64,000 nt of DNA. Origin: Streptomyces sp. R21. Lineage in GTDB: Bacteria > Actinomycetota > Actinomycetes > Streptomycetales > Streptomycetaceae. The stretch lies in NCBI RefSeq assembly GCF_041051975.1, contig NZ_CP163435.1, positions 9,392,501 through 9,456,500 on the forward strand, read 5' to 3'. The notes under the pieces were generated by a model that saw only the letters and a list, made by a program, of their open reading frames with translations, was not told the origin of the DNA and searched no databases. How positions within the stretch are numbered: position 1 is the first letter of the stretch; the number at the start of each line of letters is the position of its first letter. Positions 52,289-60,580 of the stretch are shown here, piece after piece. A program made the position numbers and the translations under genes.

Positions 52289-53260
52289 ATGAAGCCTCGG
52301 CTGGTGTTCGTCCACGGCATCGGCGGTCCGCGCGACCCGGCCGCAGAACTGGACGCCTGGTTGCGGGCGTTGGCCGAGGGCGCCCGTCACGCCGGCCACT
52401 CCCACCGCGTCCTCGACCTCGTGCAGGGCTGGGCCGCCGACGCGCGATTCGCCTACTACGGGGATCTGTTCGGCCCGCCTCAGTCGCAGGGCGGTGCATC
52501 GGAGACGGCGGACGAAGCGAACGCCGGTACCTACGCTGACGCGGTCGCCGAGCTGCTGCGGGAGACCATCGAGGAACGGCTGGCCGACCCCACCCTCCAG
52601 GACGAGGCCGCGCTGCTGCGCCGCGCACGCGCCCAACTCGCTCCGGAAGGCGTCCCCCAGGGCCCCGGCTCGGGCGCTCGGCAGCTGCTCACCGCCACCA
52701 ACACTTTGCTGGCGCTGCCCGGCCTGCGGACCTTCGGCCGCTGGGCCAGTGCGGGGCTGATGGTGGGTCAACTGCGCCAGGTCGACCGCTATTTGCGCCG
52801 TGGCGAGCCCGACGAGAAGGGGTCGGCGCTGGACGTCCGTGTCCGCCGCCGGGTCGAGCAGGCCCTCGACCCCGCCGGTGCCACCCTCGTCGTCGCGCAC
52901 TCGCTCGGCACCGTCGTGACGCTGGAGACGCTGCACGCGTATCCGGGGGAGGTCCCGCTGCTGGTGACGCTCGGCTCGCCGATCGGCCTGCGCACGGCGG
53001 TGCGCGCCCGGATGCTGCCACAGCCCGTGGCGGTGCCGCGCCCGGTCGGCCGGTGGCTCAACTTCTGGGACCGGGACGACCTCATCGTCGGAGCGCCACG
53101 GCTGGAGAGAGTCGTCCGGCCCAGCGTCCATTCCGTACTGCCCGTCAGCAGACGCGTGGACTCGGACGGCGCGTGGGTGCATCCGGCCGCCAAGTACCTG
53201 GCACAACCCGCCGTAGCAGGGCCCCTGGTCGAGGCGATAGAGACAGCCGCGAAGCCATGA
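52289..53260 (+). CDS. Alpha/beta hydrolase (lipase/esterase-like), first gene of the caspase operon
   Basis: The protein has 323 residues: LVFVHGIGGPRDPAAELDAW at the N-terminus, a long helical insertion rich in Arg and Glu (about 60-165), and then the nucleophile elbow VAHSLGTVVTLETL and PLLVTLGSPIGL. This pattern matches serine lipases/esterases of the type seen as membrane-attacking or esterase effectors in conflict systems. No signal peptide is present, so it would act inside the cell. ATG 52289 follows a G-rich ribosome-binding site, and its TGA overlaps the caspase ATG by four bases, so the two are co-translated. Confidence 0.75.
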   Translation: MKPRLVFVHGIGGPRDPAAELDAWLRALAEGARHAGHSHRVLDLVQGWAADARFAYYGDLFGPPQSQGGASETADEANAGTYADAVAELLRETIEERLADPTLQDEAALLRRARAQLAPEGVPQGPGSGARQLLTATNTLLALPGLRTFGRWASAGLMVGQLRQVDRYLRRGEPDEKGSALDVRVRRRVEQALDPAGATLVVAHSLGTVVTLETLHAYPGEVPLLVTLGSPIGLRTAVRARMLPQPVAVPRPVGRWLNFWDRDDLIVGAPRLERVVRPSVHSVLPVSRRVDSDGAWVHPAAKYLAQPAVAGPLVEAIETAAKP

Positions 53261-55335
53261 CCACCCCGGACCCGCGCCGCCACGTGCTCGTGATCGCCCC
53301 GCAGTGCGCGGAGTTGGGGCTGCTCGACGAACTGGAAGAGGTCGCCGGGTCGCTGCACGGCCTGCTCACGGATCAGTGGCGGGGCGGGTGCGCACCCGGC
53401 ATCGAGGCCGCACCCTCGCTGCTGTACGGCGCCGAGGTCGACCAGGCGCGGATCGAAGCCGCGATCCGGGGCGCGGCCGAACGGGCCGGACAGGCCGGGG
53501 CCGTGCTGGTCCTCGTGCTGATCGGGCACGGCATCACCCCGGGCCGCAACTCCACCCTCTACCTCATGGCGGGCAACTCCCGCCCCGACGAGATCGCCAC
53601 CGCGGTGAACGTCGGGGAGCTGCTGACCCAGGTCCTGGAGACACCAGGCCTGCCCGGGGTCTTCGCCCTCGTCGACACCTGTCACGCCGGCGGCGCGATG
53701 CCCGACCTCAAGGCACTGGACGGCGGGGTGCGTCAGGGCGCGGCCCGGCTCTCACTGCTGATGTCGGTCGGTGCCGCGCAGACGGCGTTCGGGCTCGCGT
53801 TCTCGCGCGGCGTCGTTCAGGTGCTCACGGAGGGCATCGGTGGTGCCGACGAGTTCCTGCGGGCGGACGCGCTGCTCCATGCCGTACGGGACGTGGCACC
53901 GGGGCAGGACGCACGGCGGATGGAGTACGACGGGGTCCAGCCGGGGGAGCGGCCCTGGCTCTCCCGCAACGCGAGCCACCGGCTGCCGGTCGGATCGGTG
54001 CTCGGGCCGATCGCGACCGAACAACTGGAGCTGGCTGTGGCTCCGTTGGGATGCTCCGGGCTGCTGGCGGAGCCGGTGACCGGACGGGACTCGCTCGAAA
54101 CCCTGCGCCGCTCTCTGCAGGAACACGCGTCGGGCAACACCGTCGAGCTGCGGTGGGCGTTGCGCATCGTGAAGGGCGTGATCGACAGCCTGTGCACCAT
54201 CGATCTCCTCGCCTCCTGGCCCGGACAGGCGCTCACCTCCGAACGGCTGCGGCGGGCGCTGTGGTCGGCCGCCGACCACCAGTCGGCGTCATCGCTGCCG
54301 GTCACCTCCGGCAGCGCCCTGCGCCGGGACGCCGTGGAGTTCCTGCGGTTGAGGACACCGGGCAGCGAGGACACGCGCACCGCCCGTCTGGCGGCTCTGG
54401 TCGCCGCGCTGGCCGCCGAGGACGGCCTTGACGAGACCTGTCGGGAGCTCCGGGCATGGGCGCGCACAGTGGACGCCGAGGTCGAACTCGTGGATGCGTT
54501 CCGGAAGCTGGAGAGCCTGGACGCCAGGATGCGGATGCGGCTGATCGTCGTCACGCGCACCGCGGCCGGTGACGTGTGGCCCTCGTGTCTCGAAGCGTGG
54601 CTGATGGATGGAGGGGAGCACTACGACGACAGGGGGTTCGACTGCAGGCCCGACCGGAAAGCCGTGGAGGGACGGCTCGGCGACGTCCTGAAATGGGCGT
54701 CCGACGAGGCGAGGAAGCTCGGAGTCCAGTTGTGCCGGGTGGAGATCGCGGCCTCTGCCGCTCTGTTGCTGCGCTGGCGCCCCGAAGAGGTACGCATCGG
54801 GGACCGTGTGGGCGTCGCGCACGATGTCGTACTGCGCTGGAGCGAGCGGCTGTGTCCGCCGGACCATCTGTGGCGGATCAACGTACGCGCCAGGGAGAAA
54901 CTGGAGGCGATGGGCGCACACAGTGCCGGCCGCGCGCCGGTGGACTGGCTTGACGCGCAGGACACCGGAAAGCTCAGGGAGCTGCGCGAACGCCTCGGGA
55001 ACGGGGTGTACCGAGGGGCGCTCGCGTTGAACCATCGGCCGCCGCAGTTCGTACGGGTGATGGAAGTACTTCTGGAGTACGCCCCCATTGTGCTGTGGCC
55101 GTGCGTCGGCGACTGCGTTCCGGGCAGATTCATGGACAGCCTCGACAAGTACTGGCCTCGCCTGCCCGCGGAGTTCTGTGAGGCGTATCGCTGCAGTTGG
55201 GGGCAGAGAACACAGGAGGAGTTCGAAGGCCGGGAGCATCTGGCCCAGTGGCGGACGGTGTGGCACGACATCGAGTGGCTCGACTTCTGCGACTGGTTCG
55301 GGCAGTTCACAACGGAGAGGGAGAACTCCGCATGA
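53257..55335 (+). CDS. Caspase-like (C14) protease with VMAP-C-like C-terminal domain
   Basis: The protein has 692 residues. The N-terminal caspase domain (about 8-250) has the catalytic dyad H91 in LIGHGIT and C142 in VDTCHAGG. The middle is helical. The C-terminal ~280 residues, with MRLIVVTRTAAGDVWPS, VRAREKLEAMG and IVLWPCVGD, resemble the C-terminal domain of vWA-MoxR-associated proteins (VMAP-C), which are thought to receive signals from the MoxR ATPase. The gene is locked between the hydrolase and ATPase genes by ATGA overlaps on both sides. The likely role is a protease kept inactive until the AAA+/vWA partners sense a trigger; targets may include the operon's own proteins. Confidence 0.82.
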   Translation: MTTPDPRRHVLVIAPQCAELGLLDELEEVAGSLHGLLTDQWRGGCAPGIEAAPSLLYGAEVDQARIEAAIRGAAERAGQAGAVLVLVLIGHGITPGRNSTLYLMAGNSRPDEIATAVNVGELLTQVLETPGLPGVFALVDTCHAGGAMPDLKALDGGVRQGAARLSLLMSVGAAQTAFGLAFSRGVVQVLTEGIGGADEFLRADALLHAVRDVAPGQDARRMEYDGVQPGERPWLSRNASHRLPVGSVLGPIATEQLELAVAPLGCSGLLAEPVTGRDSLETLRRSLQEHASGNTVELRWALRIVKGVIDSLCTIDLLASWPGQALTSERLRRALWSAADHQSASSLPVTSGSALRRDAVEFLRLRTPGSEDTRTARLAALVAALAAEDGLDETCRELRAWARTVDAEVELVDAFRKLESLDARMRMRLIVVTRTAAGDVWPSCLEAWLMDGGEHYDDRGFDCRPDRKAVEGRLGDVLKWASDEARKLGVQLCRVEIAASAALLLRWRPEEVRIGDRVGVAHDVVLRWSERLCPPDHLWRINVRAREKLEAMGAHSAGRAPVDWLDAQDTGKLRELRERLGNGVYRGALALNHRPPQFVRVMEVLLEYAPIVLWPCVGDCVPGRFMDSLDKYWPRLPAEFCEAYRCSWGQRTQEEFEGREHLAQWRTVWHDIEWLDFCDWFGQFTTERENSA

Positions 55336-56267
55336 CCTGGCAGCCCTTCTACGTCGGGGACGGCACGCCACGCGACGTCGACCTCGGCGAGCCGCCCCCG
55401 TGGCGGACCTTCCCCCGGCAGGCCCTGCATCGTCAGTTCCAGCCGCCGCCCGGTCTGGTCGGCGCGGTCAACGCCGCGCTGGTGCTGCGCAGGCCGCTGC
55501 TGGTCACCGGCCCCGCGGGGTCGGGCAAGTCCACGGTGATCGAGCAGGTCGCCGCGGAGCTCAAATTCGGTCATGTGCTGCGCTGGCACATCACCTCACG
55601 CAGCACGCTGACGGACGCGTTGTACCGCTACGACGCGCTCGGCCGCATCCATGCGCAGCGCCTCGACGGCCCGGGCGGCAGCGACGACATCGCCCCCTTC
55701 CTGCAGTTGGGGCCGCTGGGCACCGCGCTGCTCCCCGGCGAGCGTCCTCGTGCCCTGCTCATCGACGAGATCGACAAGGGTGACCTGGATCTGCCGAGCG
55801 ATCTGCTCGAGGTACTGGAGCGCGGCGAGTTCGAGATCCCCGAACTGGCCCGTTACCGGGAGACCGAGGTCCGGGTGCGCGAGTGGGGGAGCACCGAACG
55901 CAGCCGGGTCGAGCGGGGGCGTGTGCAGTGCGGTCACTTCCCGTTCATCGTGATGACGAGCAATGGCGAACGTGACTTCCCTCCCGCCTTTCTCCGGAGG
56001 TGTATCCGTTTCACCATGCCGCCGCCGAACGCCGAGGCGTTGCTCAGGATCGTCCAGGCACACCTGGACGTCGGTGCGGAACCCGAACGGTCCGGGGCTG
56101 TGCACGAACTCATCCACGCATTCGTCGAACGAGTCGCGTCGGGTCAGACCTTGGCCATCGACCAGCTCCTGAACGCGGTGCATCTGCTGACCGGCGGCAG
56201 CGCCCTGGCCGGAGAGGAGAAGCAGGAGGTCATGGATCTGGTCCTGCGCGGGTTGTCCCGTGCCTGA
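55332..56267 (+). CDS. MoxR-type AAA+ ATPase of the caspase operon
   Basis: This 311-residue protein has Walker A at 60-67 (GPAGSGKS), Walker B D145-E146 in ALLIDEIDK, sensor FPFIVMTSNGERDFPPAFLRR with the arginine finger. It is of the smaller MoxR type found in SAV_2336/vWA systems. It starts in the caspase stop (ATGA) and overlaps the next gene by eight bases. It likely acts as the NTP-dependent switch of the system. Confidence 0.88.
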   Translation: MTWQPFYVGDGTPRDVDLGEPPPWRTFPRQALHRQFQPPPGLVGAVNAALVLRRPLLVTGPAGSGKSTVIEQVAAELKFGHVLRWHITSRSTLTDALYRYDALGRIHAQRLDGPGGSDDIAPFLQLGPLGTALLPGERPRALLIDEIDKGDLDLPSDLLEVLERGEFEIPELARYRETEVRVREWGSTERSRVERGRVQCGHFPFIVMTSNGERDFPPAFLRRCIRFTMPPPNAEALLRIVQAHLDVGAEPERSGAVHELIHAFVERVASGQTLAIDQLLNAVHLLTGGSALAGEEKQEVMDLVLRGLSRA

Positions 56268-59256
56268 AGGGACCTCTCCGACGTCGGAGCCGCTCGCCCG
56301 GGCGGTGGCGGCACTGAGCGCCGCCGCGCCGGAGCTGGACGGCACGGCGCTCGCCGATGTCCTCTGGCTCGCGTCCCGGATGGCCGAGGGCGCGGACCGG
56401 GGCTCCGCCGTGCCCGCGCCGGATCAGCCCACGGGAGCGGTGCGCCTGGAGCCCCCGCCGGCGTGGCAGTGGGAGGCGGCGCCTCCGGAGGAGGCCGTGC
56501 CGCCCACGGAGAGGGCGGCGGACGCTCCCGGGCGGGATGTGCACGAGCGCCTGTCCGGCGCGCCGGAGCGGATCCGCGGCGACGCGGTGGCCGCGCCGTG
56601 GGGTAGCGGCCTGCCCCTGCGCAGGGCGGTGACCGGTGCGTTGCGTCCCTGGAAGCGGCCGTGGCCACAGGGCCGCAGATCTGTCCTGGACGTCGAGGCC
56701 ACCGTGGAGGCGTATGCGCGCAGCGGCGAACTGATTCCGGCGTTCCGGCCCGCGCCGGAGCGCTGGTTCGACCTTGTGCTGGTCGTGGACCGCTCACCGG
56801 CCATGGGGGTGTGGCGGGAGACGATCACCGATTTCACAGCCGCACTGGGGTGGCTCGGCGCGTTCCGCACGCTACAGGTGCGCGAGCTGACCTTCCGGGA
56901 CGGGCTGCCCGAGCTCCGGGACGGGCTGCGCCAGTTGGTGGCTCCGGGCCAATTGAGTATGTCCGACGCGCGTCGGCTGGTGGTGGTCGTGTCCGACTGC
57001 GCGGCCTCGGGCTGGCGGGAACCGGATGTGTGGCGACACCTGCGGACCTGGTCCCTGTCCACGCCGGTCGCCCTCCTCAACCCGCTGCCCCAGAAGCTGT
57101 GGCGCAGAACAGGTCTCGACCTGCCGACGGTCCGGGTCTCGGCGCGTCTGCCGGGCTCGGCCGGCCCTCTTCTGGACGTCGACACCTCGCCCGTACCGGC
57201 GGACCGCAACAGCGTGGAGAAGGGCGGTGACTGGCTGCCCGTGCCAGTCCTGTCGATGGATCCGCAGGTGGTGGACCGCTGGTCACGCGCCCTGATGCGC
57301 ACGGCCCCGGAGGGATGTGGTGCCGTCCTGGTCCCGCGTGAGGGACGGACCGGCAGGCCGCGACCCCGCTCCGCGGCGGCGGCCGCGGAGGGATTCCTGC
57401 ACACGGCCTCGCGGCCCGCGGCCCGTCTGGCCGTGCTGTGCTCCGCCTTTGACCGGTTGAGCATGCGGCTGGTCCATCTCGTCCGCGAACAGCTCGTGCC
57501 CGAGGCGATGACGGCAGAGCTGGCCGAACTGCTCATCAGCGGGCTCTTCCGGCTGCACACCGCAGAAGACGGAACAGTCGAGCTGAGCCTGCCTCAGGAC
57601 GTCCAGCTACGGCTGAGGAAGGAGCTCGCGGAGCACGAGGTGTGGCGGCTGTACCGCGTGCTGAGCGACTACTTGTCGTCCCAGGTGGGTGGCGGCCGGG
57701 ACCTGCTGGCGGTGGTGCGGGGCGAGCAGGGGAGGGAACTCCCCGCGGAACTCCGGCCGTTCGCGGAGGCGTCGCAGCGGACGCTGGAACTGCTGGGGCT
57801 CTTGGAGGGCGGCCTCGTGGACGACAGTGAGGGGCACGAGCCGGAGGAAGAGCAGTTCGTCGGCGCGGCGAATCCGCCGGCCGCGCAGTACGCGGACGCG
57901 GACGCGGAGGGAGAGTTCGAACAGGCCACTCCAGTCGCGGAACCGGAATACCTTCCACGGCTTGCTCCGGCAGCCGGGGCAGCGGCGGACAACCGACCGT
58001 ACTTCTTTTTGAGTTACGCGCACACACCGGCCTGGGGGTCGGGCGGCGGGGACCCTGATCACTGGGTGCACCGGCTTTTCACGGATCTGTGCGACCACAT
58101 CATGGCGCTGACGGACCTCCCGGCCGGAGCCCCGGCCGGCTTCATGGACCGGGAGATGCACTCGGGGGAGGGCTGGTCGGAGAAGCTCAGCGAGAACCTG
58201 GCCACCTGCCGGGTGTTCGTGCCGCTGTTCTCCCCGCGTTACTTCACCAGTGAGAGGTGCGGGCGGGAATGGTTTGCGTTCCACGAGCGTATGGTGCGGG
58301 CGCGAGCCGCCGGGGCCGGGTCCGTCGCCGCCATCGTCCCCGCGCTGTGGACGCACATGGAGTACACCCAATTCCCGGACTCCGTACGGCACATCCATAT
58401 GGACACCACCGCGTTCGGGGACCGCTACGCGACCAACGGGATCTACGGTCTGATCAAACTCAACCGGCTGCGCGACGAGTACGAGGAGACCGTGCTCGGC
58501 CTCGCCCAGCGCATCGTCCGGGTCGCCCACGAGTCGCCGCTGCCGTCCGCTCAGCCGCGCTCCTATGTGTCCACACCGACTGCCTTCAAGCCTCGTGGTG
58601 AGGGTCCCCGCCACATCCATCTGACGGTGGCAGCACCCACGCGGGACAGCATCCCGGAGCATCGGGACGGGCGCCCGTACGGCGAGGACGCACTGGACTG
58701 GAATCCCTATCGCTCGGAGAGCACCAGGCCGCTGCCCGCCTTCGCCGAAGAACTGATCCGCTCGCTCGACTACCGGATCACCGTGTCCTCCTTCGACGAC
58801 GACGCCGGTGAGGACATGTTGGGGGAGGGGACAGGCAACGCGGCGCCGAGCCGTCCGGGCATTCTCCTTGTCGACCGCTGGGCACTCACCGACGACGAAC
58901 GGCGGCGAAGGCTCAGGGCGTTCGATACGGCAGCGCGTCCGTGGATCACCGCGATTGTTCCCTGGGACCGAGCCGACCCGCAGGGTCATGGCGAGGAGGG
59001 CCGCAAGCTCACGAATGAGCTGGAGCGCACCCTCCCGCTGATCCTGGACCGGGGGCGGCGCACCGACTGCCGGATCGCTGTCAACGGCGTGCCCACCCTC
59101 AAGGCGTTCACCGACATCCTGCCGGCCGTCGTGGCGCACGCGACCCAGCAGTACCTCAAGAATGCCGAGGCGCATCCGCCCCGGGGCCGGCACTACCCCC
59201 GGCCCCGTCTCGTGGGCCCCACTCACCCGCCGCCGTATGGCGACCCCGAAGCCTGA
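56260..59256 (+). CDS. SAV_2336-like vWA protein fused to FxsC-type TIR domain
   Basis: The protein has 998 residues. The first part (to about 500) resembles Streptomyces SAV_2336 proteins. It has a vWA-like core with LVLVVDRSPAMGVW (D177) in place of the DxSxS metal site, so metal binding is probably lost. An acidic linker follows. From about residue 580 comes a TIR-like domain of the FxsC kind (PYFFLSYAHTPAW, GFMDREMHSGEGWSEKL, VPLFSPRYFTSERCGREWF), with a glutamate near 670 at the place of the TIR NADase residue. The last ~200 residues match the FxsC C-terminal region. GTG 56260 lies inside the ATPase gene. It probably provides the sensing vWA and a toxic or signalling TIR effector in one chain. 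Confidence 0.8.
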   Translation: MPEGTSPTSEPLARAVAALSAAAPELDGTALADVLWLASRMAEGADRGSAVPAPDQPTGAVRLEPPPAWQWEAAPPEEAVPPTERAADAPGRDVHERLSGAPERIRGDAVAAPWGSGLPLRRAVTGALRPWKRPWPQGRRSVLDVEATVEAYARSGELIPAFRPAPERWFDLVLVVDRSPAMGVWRETITDFTAALGWLGAFRTLQVRELTFRDGLPELRDGLRQLVAPGQLSMSDARRLVVVVSDCAASGWREPDVWRHLRTWSLSTPVALLNPLPQKLWRRTGLDLPTVRVSARLPGSAGPLLDVDTSPVPADRNSVEKGGDWLPVPVLSMDPQVVDRWSRALMRTAPEGCGAVLVPREGRTGRPRPRSAAAAAEGFLHTASRPAARLAVLCSAFDRLSMRLVHLVREQLVPEAMTAELAELLISGLFRLHTAEDGTVELSLPQDVQLRLRKELAEHEVWRLYRVLSDYLSSQVGGGRDLLAVVRGEQGRELPAELRPFAEASQRTLELLGLLEGGLVDDSEGHEPEEEQFVGAANPPAAQYADADAEGEFEQATPVAEPEYLPRLAPAAGAAADNRPYFFLSYAHTPAWGSGGGDPDHWVHRLFTDLCDHIMALTDLPAGAPAGFMDREMHSGEGWSEKLSENLATCRVFVPLFSPRYFTSERCGREWFAFHERMVRARAAGAGSVAAIVPALWTHMEYTQFPDSVRHIHMDTTAFGDRYATNGIYGLIKLNRLRDEYEETVLGLAQRIVRVAHESPLPSAQPRSYVSTPTAFKPRGEGPRHIHLTVAAPTRDSIPEHRDGRPYGEDALDWNPYRSESTRPLPAFAEELIRSLDYRITVSSFDDDAGEDMLGEGTGNAAPSRPGILLVDRWALTDDERRRRLRAFDTAARPWITAIVPWDRADPQGHGEEGRKLTNELERTLPLILDRGRRTDCRIAVNGVPTLKAFTDILPAVVAHATQQYLKNAEAHPPRGRHYPRPRLVGPTHPPPYGDPEA

Positions 59257-59268
59257 CGCCCTGCCCCC

Positions 59269-60054
59269 TCAGAACCCCATGGTCAGCGCCCCCGCATGAC
59301 TGACCGCCACGGTATGCGTCACACACCCCGTGCCCGTCAGCAGATGCAGCAGGAACCCCGTGGGTTCGTCGACGTAGCCCACCGGCCCGTCCACGCGCAC
59401 ATTGAAGTTGCTCTGGAGGTGGGTGCTCGGCGCGGTCACCACCGTGCTGCCCGCGAACTCGCCGGTGACCGCCCGGTGCACATGGCCCGCCAGCACCCGT
59501 ACGACGTGCGGATGCCGTCCGATCACCTTGCCGAACCCGTCGGAGTCCGCCAGGTTCATGCCGTCCAGGAAGGGAATGCCGATGTCGATCGGCGGATGGT
59601 GCACGCACACGAAGGCGGGCACGTCCGCGCGTCCGGACAGGATCTCGTCGAGGCGCTCCAACTGCTCGGGGCCGAGCAGGCCCGACGGGGCTCCGGGCAC
59701 CTTGGAGCTGAGGACCACCAGGGTGGCCTCGGGATACTCCACCGAGTACGGGAATCCATGTGCGCCGCCCACATGTGGGCCGCCGCCGAAGACGTTCAGC
59801 AGCGAGTCGGGATCGTCGTGGTTCCCGGGCACCAGGTGCAGCGGCACGGGGAAGCGGGCGATGAGTTCCTGGAGCGTCACATATTCGTCGGCGTGTCCGC
59901 GGTCGACCAGGTCGCCGGTGACGACCACGCAGGTGGGCCGGGGGTCGAGGGCCAGGATGGAGCCGAGAGCGCGGGAGAATCGGGTGAGCCGCTCCCCGGC
60001 CAGGAGTCCCGTCGTCAGGTGCGGATCACTGAGGTGTGCCACGGAGAAGGCCAT
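59269..60054 (-). CDS. Calcineurin-like metallophosphoesterase
   Basis: This 261-residue phosphodiesterase shows the full metal motif set: LSDPHL, GDLVDRG, GNHDD, a histidine in VCVHHPP and GHVHR. The type is the CpdA/Icc-like or 3',5'-cyclic phosphodiesterase family; substrates could be cyclic nucleotides or phospholipid head groups. ATG 60054 follows GGGAAG. It is convergent with the TIR gene by only 12 bases, and divergent from a small acidic protein gene. Confidence 0.88.
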   Translation of the reverse strand: MAFSVAHLSDPHLTTGLLAGERLTRFSRALGSILALDPRPTCVVVTGDLVDRGHADEYVTLQELIARFPVPLHLVPGNHDDPDSLLNVFGGGPHVGGAHGFPYSVEYPEATLVVLSSKVPGAPSGLLGPEQLERLDEILSGRADVPAFVCVHHPPIDIGIPFLDGMNLADSDGFGKVIGRHPHVVRVLAGHVHRAVTGEFAGSTVVTAPSTHLQSNFNVRVDGPVGYVDEPTGFLLHLLTGTGCVTHTVAVSHAGALTMGF

Positions 60055-60181
60055 GCCCGTACGCTTCCCGTCGCGCGGCGGGGCGGCAAGCGATCCCGCT
60101 GTGGGCGAACAGGAACGCCCCACAGGCTGTGGGTTGTCGGGGCTCGTCCGGCCGCATGGCATCGCCCTCTACGCTGGACGC

Positions 60182-60544
60182 GTGAGCGTATCCCTGTACT
60201 ACCGAGCGCGCCGGACGGCGCCGCCGAGCGAAACCGAGGCGGCCGAGGTGGAGCGCATCGCCGCCGCTCACCAGGAGTCCTTCCCGTACGAGGACGAGGA
60301 GAGCCTCTACCTCTACGAGGACCTCTATGAGGGCGGCGGCAGCGAGCCGGGCGAGATCCTGGCCGGGTCGACCAAGCTGCCCCTCGAAGAGGACCGGATG
60401 ATGCCGGTGATCGCCCACGTCCTGGACTCGTTGACCGAGCTGCGCCGGGCCCTGCCGGGCGCCGACTGGCGTGTGCACATCGACGACCTGGACATCCCTT
60501 GGGGCGAGGGCGACGGGTACGCCCTGCCCGGCGGCGATCTCTAG
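60182..60544 (+). CDS. Small acidic protein of unknown function
   Basis: The product has 120 residues from GTG 60182. It is rich in Glu, Asp and Tyr (FPYEDEESLYLYEDLYEGGG) with a regular C-terminal half (ALPGADWRVHIDDLDIPWGE). There is no signal peptide, membrane helix or recognised family. Similar short acidic proteins in Streptomyces are often of the immunity/SUKH-like size, but nothing here proves this. It is divergent from the phosphoesterase by about 130 bases. Confidence 0.55.
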   Translation: MSVSLYYRARRTAPPSETEAAEVERIAAAHQESFPYEDEESLYLYEDLYEGGGSEPGEILAGSTKLPLEEDRMMPVIAHVLDSLTELRRALPGADWRVHIDDLDIPWGEGDGYALPGGDL

Positions 60545-60580
60545 CAAGCGCTCGGGTCCCCCGTCGTCGGCCCCCTGGGG

